64,000 nt of DNA, from positions 12,816,321-12,880,320 of the forward strand of contig NC_092578.1 of assembly GCF_037975245.1 (NCBI RefSeq). The letters run 5' to 3'. The stretch's first letter is position 1; every line of letters starts with the position of its first letter. Below the pieces are notes generated by a model that ran no database searches, was not told the origin of the DNA, and saw only the letters and a list, made by a program, of their open reading frames with translations. This DNA comes from Apostichopus japonicus. Taxonomy: Eukaryota > Echinodermata > Holothuroidea > Aspidochirotida > Stichopodidae. Positions 10,801-25,800 of the stretch are shown piece by piece. A program made the position numbers and the translations under genes.

Positions 10801-13800
10801 ATCCCGATCAAGAATGAAAGGTAGAGACCAAGGAGAGCAAAGCAGAGATTAATTATAATCTGCTGAGGTTGCTTGGACCGGAGTTTCCTGAAAGAGAAAG
10901 AAACATATTGTTGTATTAATCCGGCATGAGTTAAAGTGCAACATTAATCTTGATATGTTGAATACAGTTCAAACTACACTGCTACCAGTTCAGGTTCTAT
11001 TTCCATAATATTAGCATAGTATTAGCATAAAGCTCTATACGTATATATAAGATATTTATTGCCTCAACAAATTCATTATAAGGACAACATTAATGGTACT
11101 GATTGTTACCGAGGATGAAATTGAAAGAAAGTACTTTGGTTGAGTTATTAAATTTGTTAAGACAAATGGATTAATATTTAGGCCTGCATTACAGAACCAA
11201 TCACAATCATCATCAACTTAGCCCTAAAGGAGCATGTCAGAGATTTATTATCAAGCTGATATCAATCTTGGAAACCAGAATAGCTATAGGCCTAAAGAAA
11301 CACTATTAGCACTCCCATCACACCCTCCTCCTACTTTTTCCTTTATTATAATGACAAACCAAGATCAAAAGTCTGCCTAAATTAAGTCATCCATCAAAAG
11401 ATTATTTAACCTCTTTTGCTCCAAATAGGCTAGACAGACAAAGCTTGGTCAGTTATGGCCAATTTTTATCTTCATTTTGGTTACAGACTTTTGCAGCAAA
11501 TTGAATTTTTTACCCATTGAAAGATATTTTCAATACACTGAAATCATGCAAACCTTCAGCATTAATGAAGACAGGGAGTACATGTATGAACATACACCCT
11601 GTATGTACATATATGTACATACAGGGTGTATGTACATATATGTACATACAGGGAGTATGTTCATATATATATGTAGGCCTACATACAGGGAGTATGTACA
11701 TATATGAGCATACTCCCTGAATGTACATATATGAACATACACCCTGTATGTACATATATGTACATACAGGGTGTATGTACATATATATATGCAGGCCTAC
11801 ATACAGGGAGTATGTACATATATGAGCATACTCCCTGTATGTACATATATGAACATACACCCTCTATGTACATATATGTACATACAGGGTGTATGTACAT
11901 GTATGAACATACACCCTGTATGTACATATATGTAGGCCTACATACAGGGAGTATGTACATATATGTACATACAGGGAGTATGTTCATTATATATGTAGGC
12001 CTACATACAGGGAGTATGTACATATATGTAGCCAGTTATGTGCTGATGGTTATGACACTTTAAACATATTAAAGACTTACTTGATGGCACAGAATGATAC
12101 TATGGTGATGACAAGGGCAACAACTGACACCACACATCCAATGATACTCAGAACATCAAGAACAACATTATCGATATCTCCCTGTATGTCCTGTCATCAA
12201 TTAAAAACAAAGAAAAACTAAATGAAATGACTATAGTCACATGCAGCAGTGAACAAACATGTGAACTAAAATCGTGATCAATTTGAACTATTGAAATAAA
12301 ACGTATATGAATCATATTGGAGACAAATAAAAGCAATAGAAAGTTAAATTCTAAAGTATCAGTTTTGATCCTATGCTTAACTGGTGTTTGATGCTATGCT
12401 TAACTGGTGTTTGATGCTATGCCTAACTGGTGTTTGATGCTATGCTTAACTGATGTTTGATGCTATGCTTAACTGGTGTTGATGATATGCTTAACTGGTG
12501 TTTGATGCTATGCATGGTGTTTGATGCTATGCCTAACTGGTGTTTGATGGTATGCCTAACTGGTGTTTGATGCTATGCTTAACTGATGCTTGATGCTATG
12601 CTTAAGTGGTGTTTGATGCTATGCTTAAGGAGTGTTTTATGCTATGCTTAACTGGTGTTTGATGCTATCCTTAAAGTGGTGTTTGATGCTATCCTTAACT
12701 GGTGTTTGATGCTATGCTTAACTGATGCTTGATGCTATGCTTAACTGATGCTTGATGCTATGCTTAAGTGGTGTTTGATGCTATGCTTAAGTGGTGTTTT
12801 ATGCTATGCTTAACTGGTGTTTGATGCTATCCTTAAACTGGTGTTTGATGCTATCCTTAACTGGTGTTTGATGTTATGCTTAACTGGTGTTTGATGCTAT
12901 GCTCAGCTGGTGTTTGATGCTATCCTTAACTGAAGCTGAAGGAGTGGGTGTGGCCGTAGAGCCGTAAAAAGTTCAAACCACTCAAAAATGATGCCAGATA
13001 ACATGAATGTTTACCAATTGTAAGTAATAAGTAACTTACAGTAAGTTTCAACTTTATACTGTTTCATTTTTAAAAGCTTTAATTAACCATGTAACACACA
13101 GACCCTCATGAAGAATTGATTGTCTCAATTTGGTTGAACGTGCATACTTTTAGTAATGGAATGGCTCTCTACTTATATGTATATATCGTTCCTTTATCTG
13201 ACTGCCGAGATGCATTGCAATTTGTCTACTAGTAGTTAGGATCTGCAACACTATCATGAGTGAGTTAAGCAAAGATAGAAACTACTACTACTAGAACTAG
13301 AAAAATTAAGCTCTCAGAGACACAGAAGCTTTCCCTGCATAAATTCCGATCACTTACCACAAGTATGGCGAAGTTTGTGAGATGATTACATCTACACTCT
13401 ACAATAGGATCATCCGACTCATTATCTGGACCAGACGCCAACTCACACCCCTCTGAGGACCAACCCCCATACCCACCTGCCAACTGAAAATCCCAGAAAA
13501 CACATTGCCTTTCATCACCAACAACCTTCAACTGAGAATGTCAAAGAAAAGGAAAACATTTCATCAATTTCATAATACCACAAATATTAAATTCTCATTA
13601 CAATAAACTTCATAATACCACAACAGCTTGTATCAATTGCTAGTTATATTAAACTTTATAATACTACAACAGTTTATATAAATTGCTCGTTATAATAAAC
13701 TTCACATGTTAAAAGACGTTCCTTGTCTTTATTCCAAACAAGAATCTAACATAAACTGCAATTTGTTTTTCACCTAACCTTTACTCGTATTTGGCTCAGA

Positions 13801-16800
13801 CTCAAAGAGTAAATCTAGATCATAAACTATTTAGAGTGACAAACTTGCCACCAGTTTATGATACAGCTGCTTACCGGCTTGGCAGGCAAAGAATCGACTC
13901 CATGCATGTAAAGGACTCCTCAATGTCAAGAGCCCTCACAGCATTCTGTTCATAGTTACAGTTTGCATGATACATCATTACACTTAGTCTTTTGACCACA
14001 GTTGAAAACCAAAACAACAATTTTCATGATTTAATGTCAGAGTGACTTTCATGGGACCTGAGATTAAAGCATGAATGTCAATATTTATCTCAAGGCCTTC
14101 AGAGAGTTGGGGACTTGAAAAAGCTCTTGCTTCTTGGAAACATCCACAAATTACTGATAAAACTGTTTCTTATTCACTCACAGGCAATAAATGAAATCTT
14201 GTAACTACTGGACTGCTCAGGTTATCGATGTTCTTTCCTTCAATGGTTGCCCCGACGATGAGACTTTCAACCACTTCTGTCTGGTTATCTCTGCTGGTAA
14301 AGAGATTACTTGTACGATGAATGACGAAGGTCACAGGAACTGAATCTGATGCATCTGCAGTGTGTTGAAGGAAAAATAAACTTATAGTTATAAATAGGTG
14401 TAGGCCTACTTATATATAACTATAAGATATGAACAAGCCTCAGCTCAATATACTTATAGTATGAGGTTATATACTTATAGTATATAGCCTCAGCATAAAG
14501 GATAAACAGCATGTTATGTGGAAGCCCTCCCCCTCGAAAGCACATGACATCATCTCAAACACAGCCTATATTAAACAAAAACAGGCTGGATGTTTCTAAG
14601 ATATTTGAAAGAATATCATTTCATGAGTTAATTTCTTAGATACACAAAGAGCACTCCATAGAGGCCTTGCGGTTAATACACATAGCACTGATCACCATAT
14701 ATGTGATCTGATATTTCTTTACCATACTGGATGTCATCTAGCAGAAATATTGGGAGTGTTATAGAGGCCTTGCGGTTATTACACATAGCACTGATCACCA
14801 TATATGTGATCTGATCATTTCTTTACCATACTGGATGTCATCTAGCAGAAATATTGGGAGTGTTATAAAGGCCTTGCGGTTATTACACATAGCACTGATC
14901 AGCATATATGTGATCTGATAATTTCTTTACCATACTAGATGTCATCTAGCAGAAATATTGGGATTGTTATAGAGGCCTTGCAGTTATTACACATAGCACT
15001 GATCAGCATATATGTGATCTGATAATATCTTTACCAAACTGGATGTCATCTAGCAGAGTTATTGGGAGCGTTATAGAGGCCTTGACGTCATCAAGCAGAG
15101 ATGGATCAATGCCTCTGTAGGTATCTGTTAGACTTTCATTCAAGTTGCCTCTGATGGTTTGCTTATCAGAGTTGAAAAAATTCCCAAATGTTATCTCAGA
15201 TGAAAAATATTCTTTGTCAGCTGTAAACGCCACGGCACCAACAAATCCTCGCACATCTGTAAAGTTCACATCATCCCCTCCTTGATGTAAATTTGTCAGC
15301 TGGTTTTCCAAGGCTTGCAGAATTCGTGAGGGTGCTTCCACTGAAACATTCTCCTCATACGCATTCTCCTTGAAATCTAGAACATTATCAACAATCTCGA
15401 CAGTGTTACTGGTTACCTGTAAACATGAAATGTAATCATTATTGTTACATTAACTGATTTATAAACACGCTAAGAATTGACAACTAATCAAATTAAGAAC
15501 GGGTTGGTCTTTAAGTTGCCATAACGATGACATTTACAATTGTTGCTTAATTAATGGCAAGTTATTACCAATGTTGTGACAATGTTTGTGTTCAAACTAA
15601 TGAAGAGAGCTTATATATATTATTGGTGACCTAGGCTGTGACCTAGGCTGTTATAGGTGGTTTACTCACTGAATCATCATTTGATGCTTCTTTACACACC
15701 TTAGTGTGACCATTTGTGTTTCTTTCAAGAATTTCTTAGTTTAACTTAAAAACCTTCAAGGTAATAAATTTCATTTCAAATTACCTCTGGCGATGAGCTG
15801 TTCACATTAGTTATTATCTTGAGGAGTTCTGCAACATGATCCAGATCTCCACCATCAAGATCAACAGTTCGAGTGACATCAGCCACGTCACGAGACACCT
15901 GTGTCACATTATCCGCTGTGACTGAATTGTTTTCCAAAGTCTATAAATGGAATCATAATGTAAGAGACACAGACACAGCCTGCTAGGAAGCAACTGATAA
16001 TAAAGTTGAAGCTCAAAAGAAATTTCTGTTTTGATAGAATAAAATTGAGCCATGATAAGCTATAAAGGCATTGACCTCTCAGGCTGTTCTGAGCTGTAAT
16101 TAGCTCTATTAATTAGTGATTTAGTCATGCAGTGATTTAGCCTTGCATACTCAGATACAGTCAAATAAACACATACATTTGTCAAGCTGTCAATGTTTAC
16201 TTCCACTGACAATTAGGAACAAGCAGATGTTAATTCTTTTAAGTCTCAATACGTGTTTGCTGATGAATTTTCGAAATAAAACTTCCAAAGCAGATTCAAT
16301 GTTTCTTATTCTAAATGCACTCTGAACAGGTGGGTTTCATAGAGAAAGCTGTCACAATCAAAAGAAAGAAATTAATTTTTTGTTGCCCTGATTGGCGTAT
16401 GATCTGTTGGACGGGGCTTGCAAATTTTGATTGAAGTTTGTAGAATCTACAGACTCTTAAGACAGTTAATAAATCTGGTGAATTTTAGTTAGCTCAAAAT
16501 GTTTAACGACAGATAACTCAATACAAATAATGAACATTGATATGTAAGTTGCATAGAACAGTGTCATTTTCACTAAGCTTTTAGTGCAGTAAGCTGGAAA
16601 GGTTGAAGTTTAAATTTGACTTTAATTTCTACATCCTGAATTTCATGTTACATATGGCTCCTTATAACACAACTGTTGGTAACCACATACCCTTTGTTCA
16701 ATAGATGACAAGAGACACATTTCATGGAGGTTGAAGTTAAACACCATCTCCAAGTTAATTTAACTCATCATAATTACCCAACAATCTATAGGTAACACAA

Positions 16801-19800
16801 TATGATTGCACACTGATGAAGTAAGATATTCTTGTTATTATCAAGAAATCGTTGGAAGAGTAAACATATGTTGCCATCATGAGAACTCATTCAGTGCTGT
16901 AATCATGCAGGAATTTAGGTCCAAAGCTTGTAGCAACTGAACTATCAAGCCCTTAGTTGTTGGGCAATCCTAACTTATCTTATCTTATCTATGATAGAGT
17001 TATGTGTAAGCAGATACAGGGAACTTTAATCTGCTAGTTTTAAATGCTAGCAATTGATAGTCAGTTACCTCTACAAGAGTCTCAAGAATATCTGTGTCTT
17101 CTTCACTCTCCTCTCCATCGAAGCAGTTGTTCAAGACAGGATCCTTCCAGACACTAGGAGACACAAAATTACCTGTGCACATCCTTGTAGCCCTCGGAGA
17201 TCCCCCTTAAGAAAACAAATGGTCACATAACTCATGGTCACATGGTTCACATGAGTCACAGTAAATGGTCACATAACTCATGGTCACATGAGTCACAGTA
17301 AATGGTCACGTAACTCATGGTCACATGGTTCACAGTAATTGGTCACATAACTCATGGTCACATGTTTCACATGAGTCACAGTAAATAGTCGAATAACTCA
17401 TGGTCACATTAGTCACAGTAAATAGTCACATAACTCATGGGCAAATAGTTTATAGTCACATGATTCACAGTAAATGGTCACATAACTCATGGGCACATGG
17501 TTCACATGGTTCATGGTCACATCCATGGGCACATAGTTCATGGTTCGCAGTTTGTTCTATTGATTAGCAATGATACAGCTCAGTCTAAAATTACTGTTTC
17601 TGATAGATATACAATGAACACATACAATGTAATGGTCTAAAGTTATATGGCAAAGGGTTTGTGAAACCACAAACAAGTCATTCTTAGCACAGTTACAGCA
17701 TCTAGATTAATATGTTTCCTGTTATAAAGAGGGATGGCCAAAAGTATTGCAACAAAAGTTTGTTTTGGCAGTCGGTCAATTCAACCTTGACTGGTTACAG
17801 CACCTACATTTAGCTGCATATCCATATTCTAGCTATTAACGAAAAGGGATATTATGCAACACTTTCATGCAGATTATCTTTGTGACCTTAATTTGCACAT
17901 AATTCTGATTGAGCCTAATCAAGTCACATATGAGAGCTGCTTATTAGTTGGTCATCTTGTGTTTAGAAAGCTACAAACACACATTTAAAAACACCCAAAC
18001 CCAACAAGACAAGTTGATAGCATATATAGTTTACTTAATTGCCTAGCTAACTATGATTAAAGAACTTAAGTTACCTCAATATGATTGATGGACCGTGGTC
18101 ATCATTTAAAAGTGGACTCACATTTTATAAAATGAGTATTTTCAAGGAAAGCTCAACTAGATTCCAGATTTAATGAAAGGATACAAGTGTTACCTGTGGT
18201 AGTATATCCCGGGCACAGCTCCACTGACTGGGCAGTCTGGGATATCTCAGATTTTAGGAATGTTAATTGACCAGCCAAAGTGTTATTAAGACCCTGTGCC
18301 GCACAAAATGCTAAAGGAAAAAATAAAGAAATATTTATAGTCTTTATAGTATTAATTGGCACCTGGACTGAGGGCTGGATAAAATATTTTGCTGTAGTCA
18401 TTCCGATACATATGATTGAGTGTGTGCATCTTTGAGCTTTAAAGCCTAGCTGGTTTATATATAGCCTTGTGAACAGATACTAGATGTACCAACACATAAG
18501 TCTATGGTGCTAGCTAGTGAAGGTCAGTACTAATTAACTGCAGATACCACTTGTCATAAAGTTGCACCCTTCGGGAAATGAAATATTACTTGTTTTGTTT
18601 TAACACAATTTAACATAATATTAATAGAGAGAGTTGATTGCACAATATATTGGTATTTAGTGTTTCAGTGTTTAAAATTGCACATGTGTGACTTTGGAGA
18701 TCAAAGAGGATATCAAGGTCAAATTAAATCCCATTTCTTGAGAACTGATTGATGTCAACACTTACAAGTACTTTGGAAGGAAACAGACTGGTTATCAATA
18801 GTTATATTGTTCCCAATAGATCCGAGGGGATATTCAACCAAAGTATTCTTTGCCTCCTCCACTGTTGCAGCCATCGCCAGGGTTACTAGTGCTTCAACTA
18901 CAACACTGCCAGACCTTAACCTTTGAACTGTGACATCAGTAATATCTTCAATATCTGCAGACTCCAAGAGGGATGATGCAATCTAATGGCAAACATAAGA
19001 AAGCAAAAAAAATGTAATATTAAGGATATTTAATGGAAGTTGTGATCATTTTCTGTAAACCTGCAGCATAAACAATTCAAGTTCTTGGCTTGCTTGAAAA
19101 ATCAGTTTGATTAGAAATGACAGAGCAGTAATCAATTATAAAGCAAATGAATTGTTTCAAAATTAATAAAATTGACTAGAGACAAATGATCCCTCACTTG
19201 GGGACAATAAAATATTCCATGCTGATTACAGCAGCTAGTCTATCTAAATTATGTTGCCCCTGTTTTCAAGTGTTGTTTACTTGAAATTGCCAAATTGAAC
19301 GTATATTGATGAAAACTTGTAACCAGTACGGAGAGCCAAACGTTCCATAAATGTCGAAAAAGAAAGTGAAGTGTCCAAGTTTATATATATATGTCCAATT
19401 CAATATCAACATGTTACAATTCGATATCAACAAGTTACAATTCCATATGAACATGTCGAAACAAAATACAATATGCCATTGCGTCTATCAACATGTCAAA
19501 TTCAACATCAGCATGTCGACAACTTGTAACAGCATGACACGTACTACACTGGTCATGTCAACATTGCTTGCTAGATACAATATTGATGTCGTGCTATAAT
19601 TTTGGAACATCGGCGCGCCAACGTTTTGTTAATGCCCAAAACTGTACGTCAAGATTTATATGAGAATGCCCAAAACTTGTGTCAGCATGTTGAGAGAAGG
19701 AAATAAAATATTCAAGCCAAAGGGATCACGTTGATGCCTAATTAGTGCAATTTTTGAGCCCTTTTTTTGATTTACTGCAAATTTATCCTCTACCATGGCC

Positions 19801-22800
19801 CAGACAACCTCAAGGGTCCATGGCCCACCCATGATTTAATCATGTGCAAAGACACAAGGATAATTCCTGTAGTTGCATTGGACCCTTTATACATTGGAGA
19901 AACCAAAAAATACCATCTACGACTTTTATCTGTACCGGGCCCCAGACAACAGCCATAAAGGGCCTATGGCCCACACATGATTTGATTATGTTAACATAAA
20001 GCAGGATAACTCTTTTAGAGGTGTTGGCTCTATTGAACATTGCGGTATTCAAAAATACCAACGAATTCATTTTTTAACTGTAACAGGGCCCATGCAGCAA
20101 CCTCAAAGGCCCAATTGCCCACACAGGAATTAATCATGTGAAAATAGACAAAGGTATTTTGTTTCGACATGTTCATATGGAATTGTAACATATATTGTAT
20201 TGGACATATATATATATTAACTTAGACACTTCACTTTCTTTTTCGACATTTATGGAACGTTTGGCTCTCCGTAAACTGGGCCAGAAATAACTTGACTGCC
20301 ATCATTAAGGCATGATGTCACAAGGGCAAATGTTTTGAATATGTCATTTTAATAATATTGGATGAATTTTACATTACAATCTTCCCTGCCTATAGCTAAT
20401 ACTACCAGAATCCCTGAGAGATTGAATATCTTACTAAGTTGGTAATGCTAGCCATACTGAATGCTCCTCTGCACAACTTCATGATTAAACATAGGCTATT
20501 GTGTTATATTTCAGTGGTCAAGCCAACTTCACACACAGGAGTGCTGGCAATTAGAGCACTTGTGTCTACAATCATAGGGTGACTGGTCAATTTAATTAGG
20601 TGTGCTCAAGGATGAATCCTCATGGCAGTATTTGGGGTAGTTTATGCTATCAAGTAACAATTAGTGATGCTCAAGTGAAGTTGAGGACTGTTTTTCTTCT
20701 AGGCAGGCTTGACTGTCAGGGACAATTATGCAGGTAGGGCTTTACATATTATGCAATATTTTAGATGGGAGTATCCTCTTAATAGAAAAACAACTTTTAG
20801 ATATACTATTTCACTGTAATGAAGAAACATTATTTTTCCAAATGATTCACTCACTCTGTGGTTGCTATAAAGATAAAATCATAGACACTATGAAGTAAAA
20901 AGATTCAAAAACTGACCAGATACAAAAAGAAATTTTCAGCAAAGTTTTCAAAATAATAATTAGTTTTCTCACCAGTTGTCAACTCCTTTATTTCTTGATA
21001 ATATTATCTTCATATAGTCTAATGGAGTTATTAATATCCTTCATAGTTATTTATCTGTTGCCATGCCTTGTAATTGATACACCCTTCTGCTCTACAGATA
21101 CATATATAAAACCATCTGACTGAATTCAACTATGCATTTATTGTCTGCAGGATCATCTGGGGGAGTGAATAAAGATGATTGGCTAGCACATTCTTAATTG
21201 ACAACATTTTGTATCAAGTAGATATGAATTCTTTTAAATGACAAATATTTGATGTACATTAAAACGTACCCCTTCTTGAACAACACTAATATTGGCACTG
21301 AAGAAAGGGCTGGTTGGGTCAGCTATCTCATCAGAATAAACCAGATTGTCAAACCTCATCTCCAGTAGATATGTGTCTCTGTCTTCAGGAGTAACCAAAT
21401 AAGAGAATGAATTATAACATACAAGACATGATACAACTCAAGTTGTTAGCATAAAGAAGGTATCAAATTAACTAAACTAAAACCTCATTAACATACAGAG
21501 CTGTGTAGAGATTTGAATCTTGAACTATGACCCTTTAACATTAAAATCTATTTTTAAATTACTGCATCAAAACAACGGTACTGCTTCACCAGCAATTTTA
21601 AACATCTCGTCATGCTTGCTATCCTCATTTTTGATCTTATCAACTTATTAAAGTAACATTTCTATATGATTCCTCTAATGAACAGTGAGTACATCACACC
21701 TCAGTACCACTCCCTGCTCCACTGAAGCCTAAACCTAGATCTGGAAACTGGTACAGAGTTACAGAGTTAAAGGGTGTGAAGACTCGCGCAAAAAGAAACG
21801 TCTAATGCCGGTAATCTGGCCTAGTTTCAAATGAGGTGTAACAGAAGTGTTAGACACCACCATCGATCCCAGAAATTACAAACACAGATTGCTACCATCG
21901 GTAATAAGACACTAGTGTACATGCAGTCAGTACATACAGCTGCGGTCAATACCCACAGTACTGTGTACATAGCAGCGTGGACATCTCAGGTCTAGATAAG
22001 AGATAACAAGGTATCACGTTTTATTACTGTAATGTCTGCATTTTGTAGCGACACAAACAAAACGTCACTTGCAAGCAACGGAAAGTTAACTTTTTCAGAT
22101 GGCCGCACGTGGTTTGGGCAGAGACTTCAATGCCTTTAAAGTACATGTACTCTAGATATATATGTTGGATAATTTGTTTTATATTATTCAATTTCACTTT
22201 GGCTTTTGATTAAATATATATTACCTAACAACAAAACTAGTACTGAGTCACTGTCTGCAAAAGAATCTCCATAAGCTCCACCTCCCTGAGCTCTGCAGAA
22301 ATAAAATCCCTGATCTCTTGCATCAAGGTCAGAGAAGCTTAAGACATTGCCTGTGATGGATGTAGGATTATCTCCATTTAATCCCTTCTTGTACCATATC
22401 ATACTAGCTGTATAGTCTCCCTCACAGCTAGTGTGCAAGGAACCACCAGCTGGAGATGCTAACATCTGGTCAGGGTGCACTGTGATGGCAGGCTCTGTAG
22501 AATAAACCAGGAGAAAATACTCTACGATAATGTCATTACATTAGTGAAGGTCATCGTTTTACATCTCGACAGGATTAATGCGGAGTGAGAAACAATTGAA
22601 CTACACTGGCTACTGTATTAAGCAGGCTGTGAATTAAGCTTCCAATAAACTACCATAGATGTACTATGTGATTAAACCAAACATTCAAACAAACTGACCT
22701 GGAAATTACTAAACAAGTTTCAAAAGAGCAAGTATAATTAAAAGAATATTGAACAACATTGAGATTCCAACCAATAACGGAATAAAGTTGCAATCCCATT

Positions 22801-25800
22801 TCGCAATGCTAACAATGGAATCCATGCAATAACTTTCATACTGTGTGGAAAACAAATTAGTTTCATGATATGTGATTGTTTGCCAATGCATGCACCCCTC
22901 CCCCTACTATCATTACTACACTAGCTTCTGATTGTTTGCCTATGCATACACCCCTCCCCCTACTATCATTACTACTCTAGCTTCTGATTGTTTGCCCATG
23001 CGTACACCCCTCCCCCTACTATCAATACTACTCTAGCTTCTGATTGTTTGCCCATGCATACACCGCTCCCCCTACTATCATTACTACTATACCTTCTGAT
23101 TGTTTGCCCATGCATACACCCCTCCCAGGCGCGGCGGAACGGAAAAATTATTGGGGGGGCTAATGTGTGGAGATTATCTAAGCGGAGCGCCACCATCGGT
23201 TGGCGCGGAGCGTACAAGAAAATTTTGGGTTTTTTGAAACCCCCAGATGTCCGGAAACGGCACTTCCCGAGTGATTTATGCTGCGAATACCTAGCCCTAA
23301 AATATGGGTCTCAAGCCTGAAATTTCTCTGATTGCAGGTAAAAGTCTGTAAAAACATTGTATTTTGTATATTCGATGGTGTTTTAAGAGAGTAGCTATTA
23401 CTTGTAGTGTACTCGCAAAGACGTTTTTGAGTGTATAGTAAGGGCAGTGGCGGAGCTAGGGGTATTGGTCGGGGGGGGGCAAGAATGATCTGTAGAGGCG
23501 CTTTCGACACTATCTAAGCGGAGCGCCACCACAGGTTGGCGCGAAGCGTACAGAAAACTTTTGAGTTAAGATACTCCCTAGATTGCAGGAAATGACCCTT
23601 TCCGGGCCTTGCTAATTTGCAGATAAACGGAGAATAAATAGGTGTCGTCGCCATTTTGTCGGAAAATTACACCAACAGAATATGACAAATGTCAATAGGT
23701 AGATGAGAGCGCAATAAAATAGTCAATAATCGCGAATAAGTAAAAAGTAGTGAAAAGCTGAAAAGGGCGCCAGCAGTCCATTTGAGTCCGTCAGCGGGGG
23801 GGGGGGGGGGGGCATCCTCCCACTGACTGTATGGACGCTCCGCCACTGAGTAAGGGGATGTTGGAAAACTGGCTGAAATGAGGCAAGTCATTGGCCTAAG
23901 ACTAAGTTGTGTTGCGCTTACCGGTACTCACACTCACTGCTTCCACTTTTCACGGGGCGTGAAGACGCGGTTGGGGGGACAATGTGGTCTATATAGCCAG
24001 GGGACGGCCGAGAGTACTATACCTTCTGATTGTTTGCCTATGCATACACCCCTCCCCCTACTATCAATACTACTCTACCTTCTGATTGTTTGCCCATGCA
24101 TACACCCCTCCCCTACTATCATTACTACTATACCTTCTGATTGTTTGCCCATGCATACACCCCTCCCCCTACTATCATTACTGCTCTAGCTTCTGATTGT
24201 TTGCCGATGCATACACCGCTCCCCCTACTATCAAAGCTACTATACCTTCTGATTGTTTGCCCATGCATACACCCCTCCCCCTACTATCATTACTACTCTA
24301 CCTTCTGATTGTTTGCCCATGCATACACCCCTCCCCTACTATCATTACTACTATACCTTCTGATTGTTTGCCCATGCATACACCCCTCCCCCTACTATCA
24401 TTACTACTATACCTTCTGATTGTTTGCCCATGCATACACCGCTCCCCCTACTATCATTACTACTATACCTTCTGATTGTTTGCCCATGCATACACCGCTC
24501 CCCCTACTATCAATGCTACTATACCTTCTGATTGTTTGCCCATGCATACACCCCTCCCCCTACTATCATTACTACTATTACTACTACTGCCACAATGTTG
24601 GTTCTTTCCATCAGGGATCAGACTACACATAGAAATGATATTTGAGTCCAAGGAAATGATAGGTTATCAGTATTTGCCATAGGTTACCAATAATTGTTTT
24701 TGTTCTACAAATACAAATCATTCAAGAGAAAGGGTTAACTTTAATGTGATTAATTTTCTTCTTGTTGTTGTAGGATTTGCTGTGATTGGGTTCAGTAATA
24801 CAAAAGTGAAAGCATGACCACAGCTGACCATTTTTGGACAATCTATCATATTTTAGGGCTACACAGATGACCTTTAAATTGCATTCTTCAAGGTCACTGT
24901 TAATAAAACTTTAGTCTGCCATTTCTTTGAGACTTCAAATCTTGTTTTGAACTTGAAATGAATATTTGATTTGGATTTTATGGGGTTACCTCCTAATGCA
25001 TTGACATGGCATTTGCTGATAGCTTCAAGGAGAACCCAAGGCCTGTTTTCTTCAAGCTCTGGAATAAAAAGTTGATTTGGACAGCTGTCTATAACTTTCC
25101 TGAATTCATCCAAACTGCAAGATACATTACACTCGAGGAATCCCACCTCCATAAGAAGGTCTGGTTGGTTATTTCCACCATTTCCATCATAACTATAGTC
25201 TGCAAAACCCAGATATTGGCTCAGTATATTCACAGCTCTTACATCAACAGTCAGTTCAGTTCTGCCCAATATCAATAGAGGGGGTAGTACAGTAACTCTA
25301 GCATACCCCTCCGGCTGATTACAGGTAATTCTCTCATACACATTTGTGTGCAACAGGTTTCCAAATCCTCGTTTGAATCTTTCCATCCGGTCTCGGTTAA
25401 TGGATCTGATTTCAATCTCTAAATCCAAGACTGTAGACCTATTCTGGTCTATTTCTAGTGATGCACAAGGTATTGTAATGCTGTATAGTACTGTCCCATC
25501 AGCAGGTGAGAAAGTGTCACCAATGTAGAAAACTTCATTTATAACTGACATACAAGCTTCTACAGATGCAGTATCTGTCAAAGCTGTTTGACACTGAGGA
25601 GAATCTGAAATTAAAAACACAGAGGATACAATCATTTAGAATTATTGAAATGGCATTGCATAAATTGGTATGGTTAAAGCAATATTTTGTGTTGCAGTTA
25701 TACAAAATATATACCATATTATATATCTATATACCAAGATACATATTAGAAAGTTAACCTAAAAACCTACAAACTGACAAGATGAAATTATATATCAACT

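Noticed and set aside
11477..12063. Overlapping 60-119-codon ORFs on both strands
   Set aside because: Shadows of the palindromic ~27-bp array.
23878..24682. ORFs with repeated CLPMHTPLPLLS peptides
   Set aside because: Translations of the 56-57-bp minisatellite with no start context or domain.
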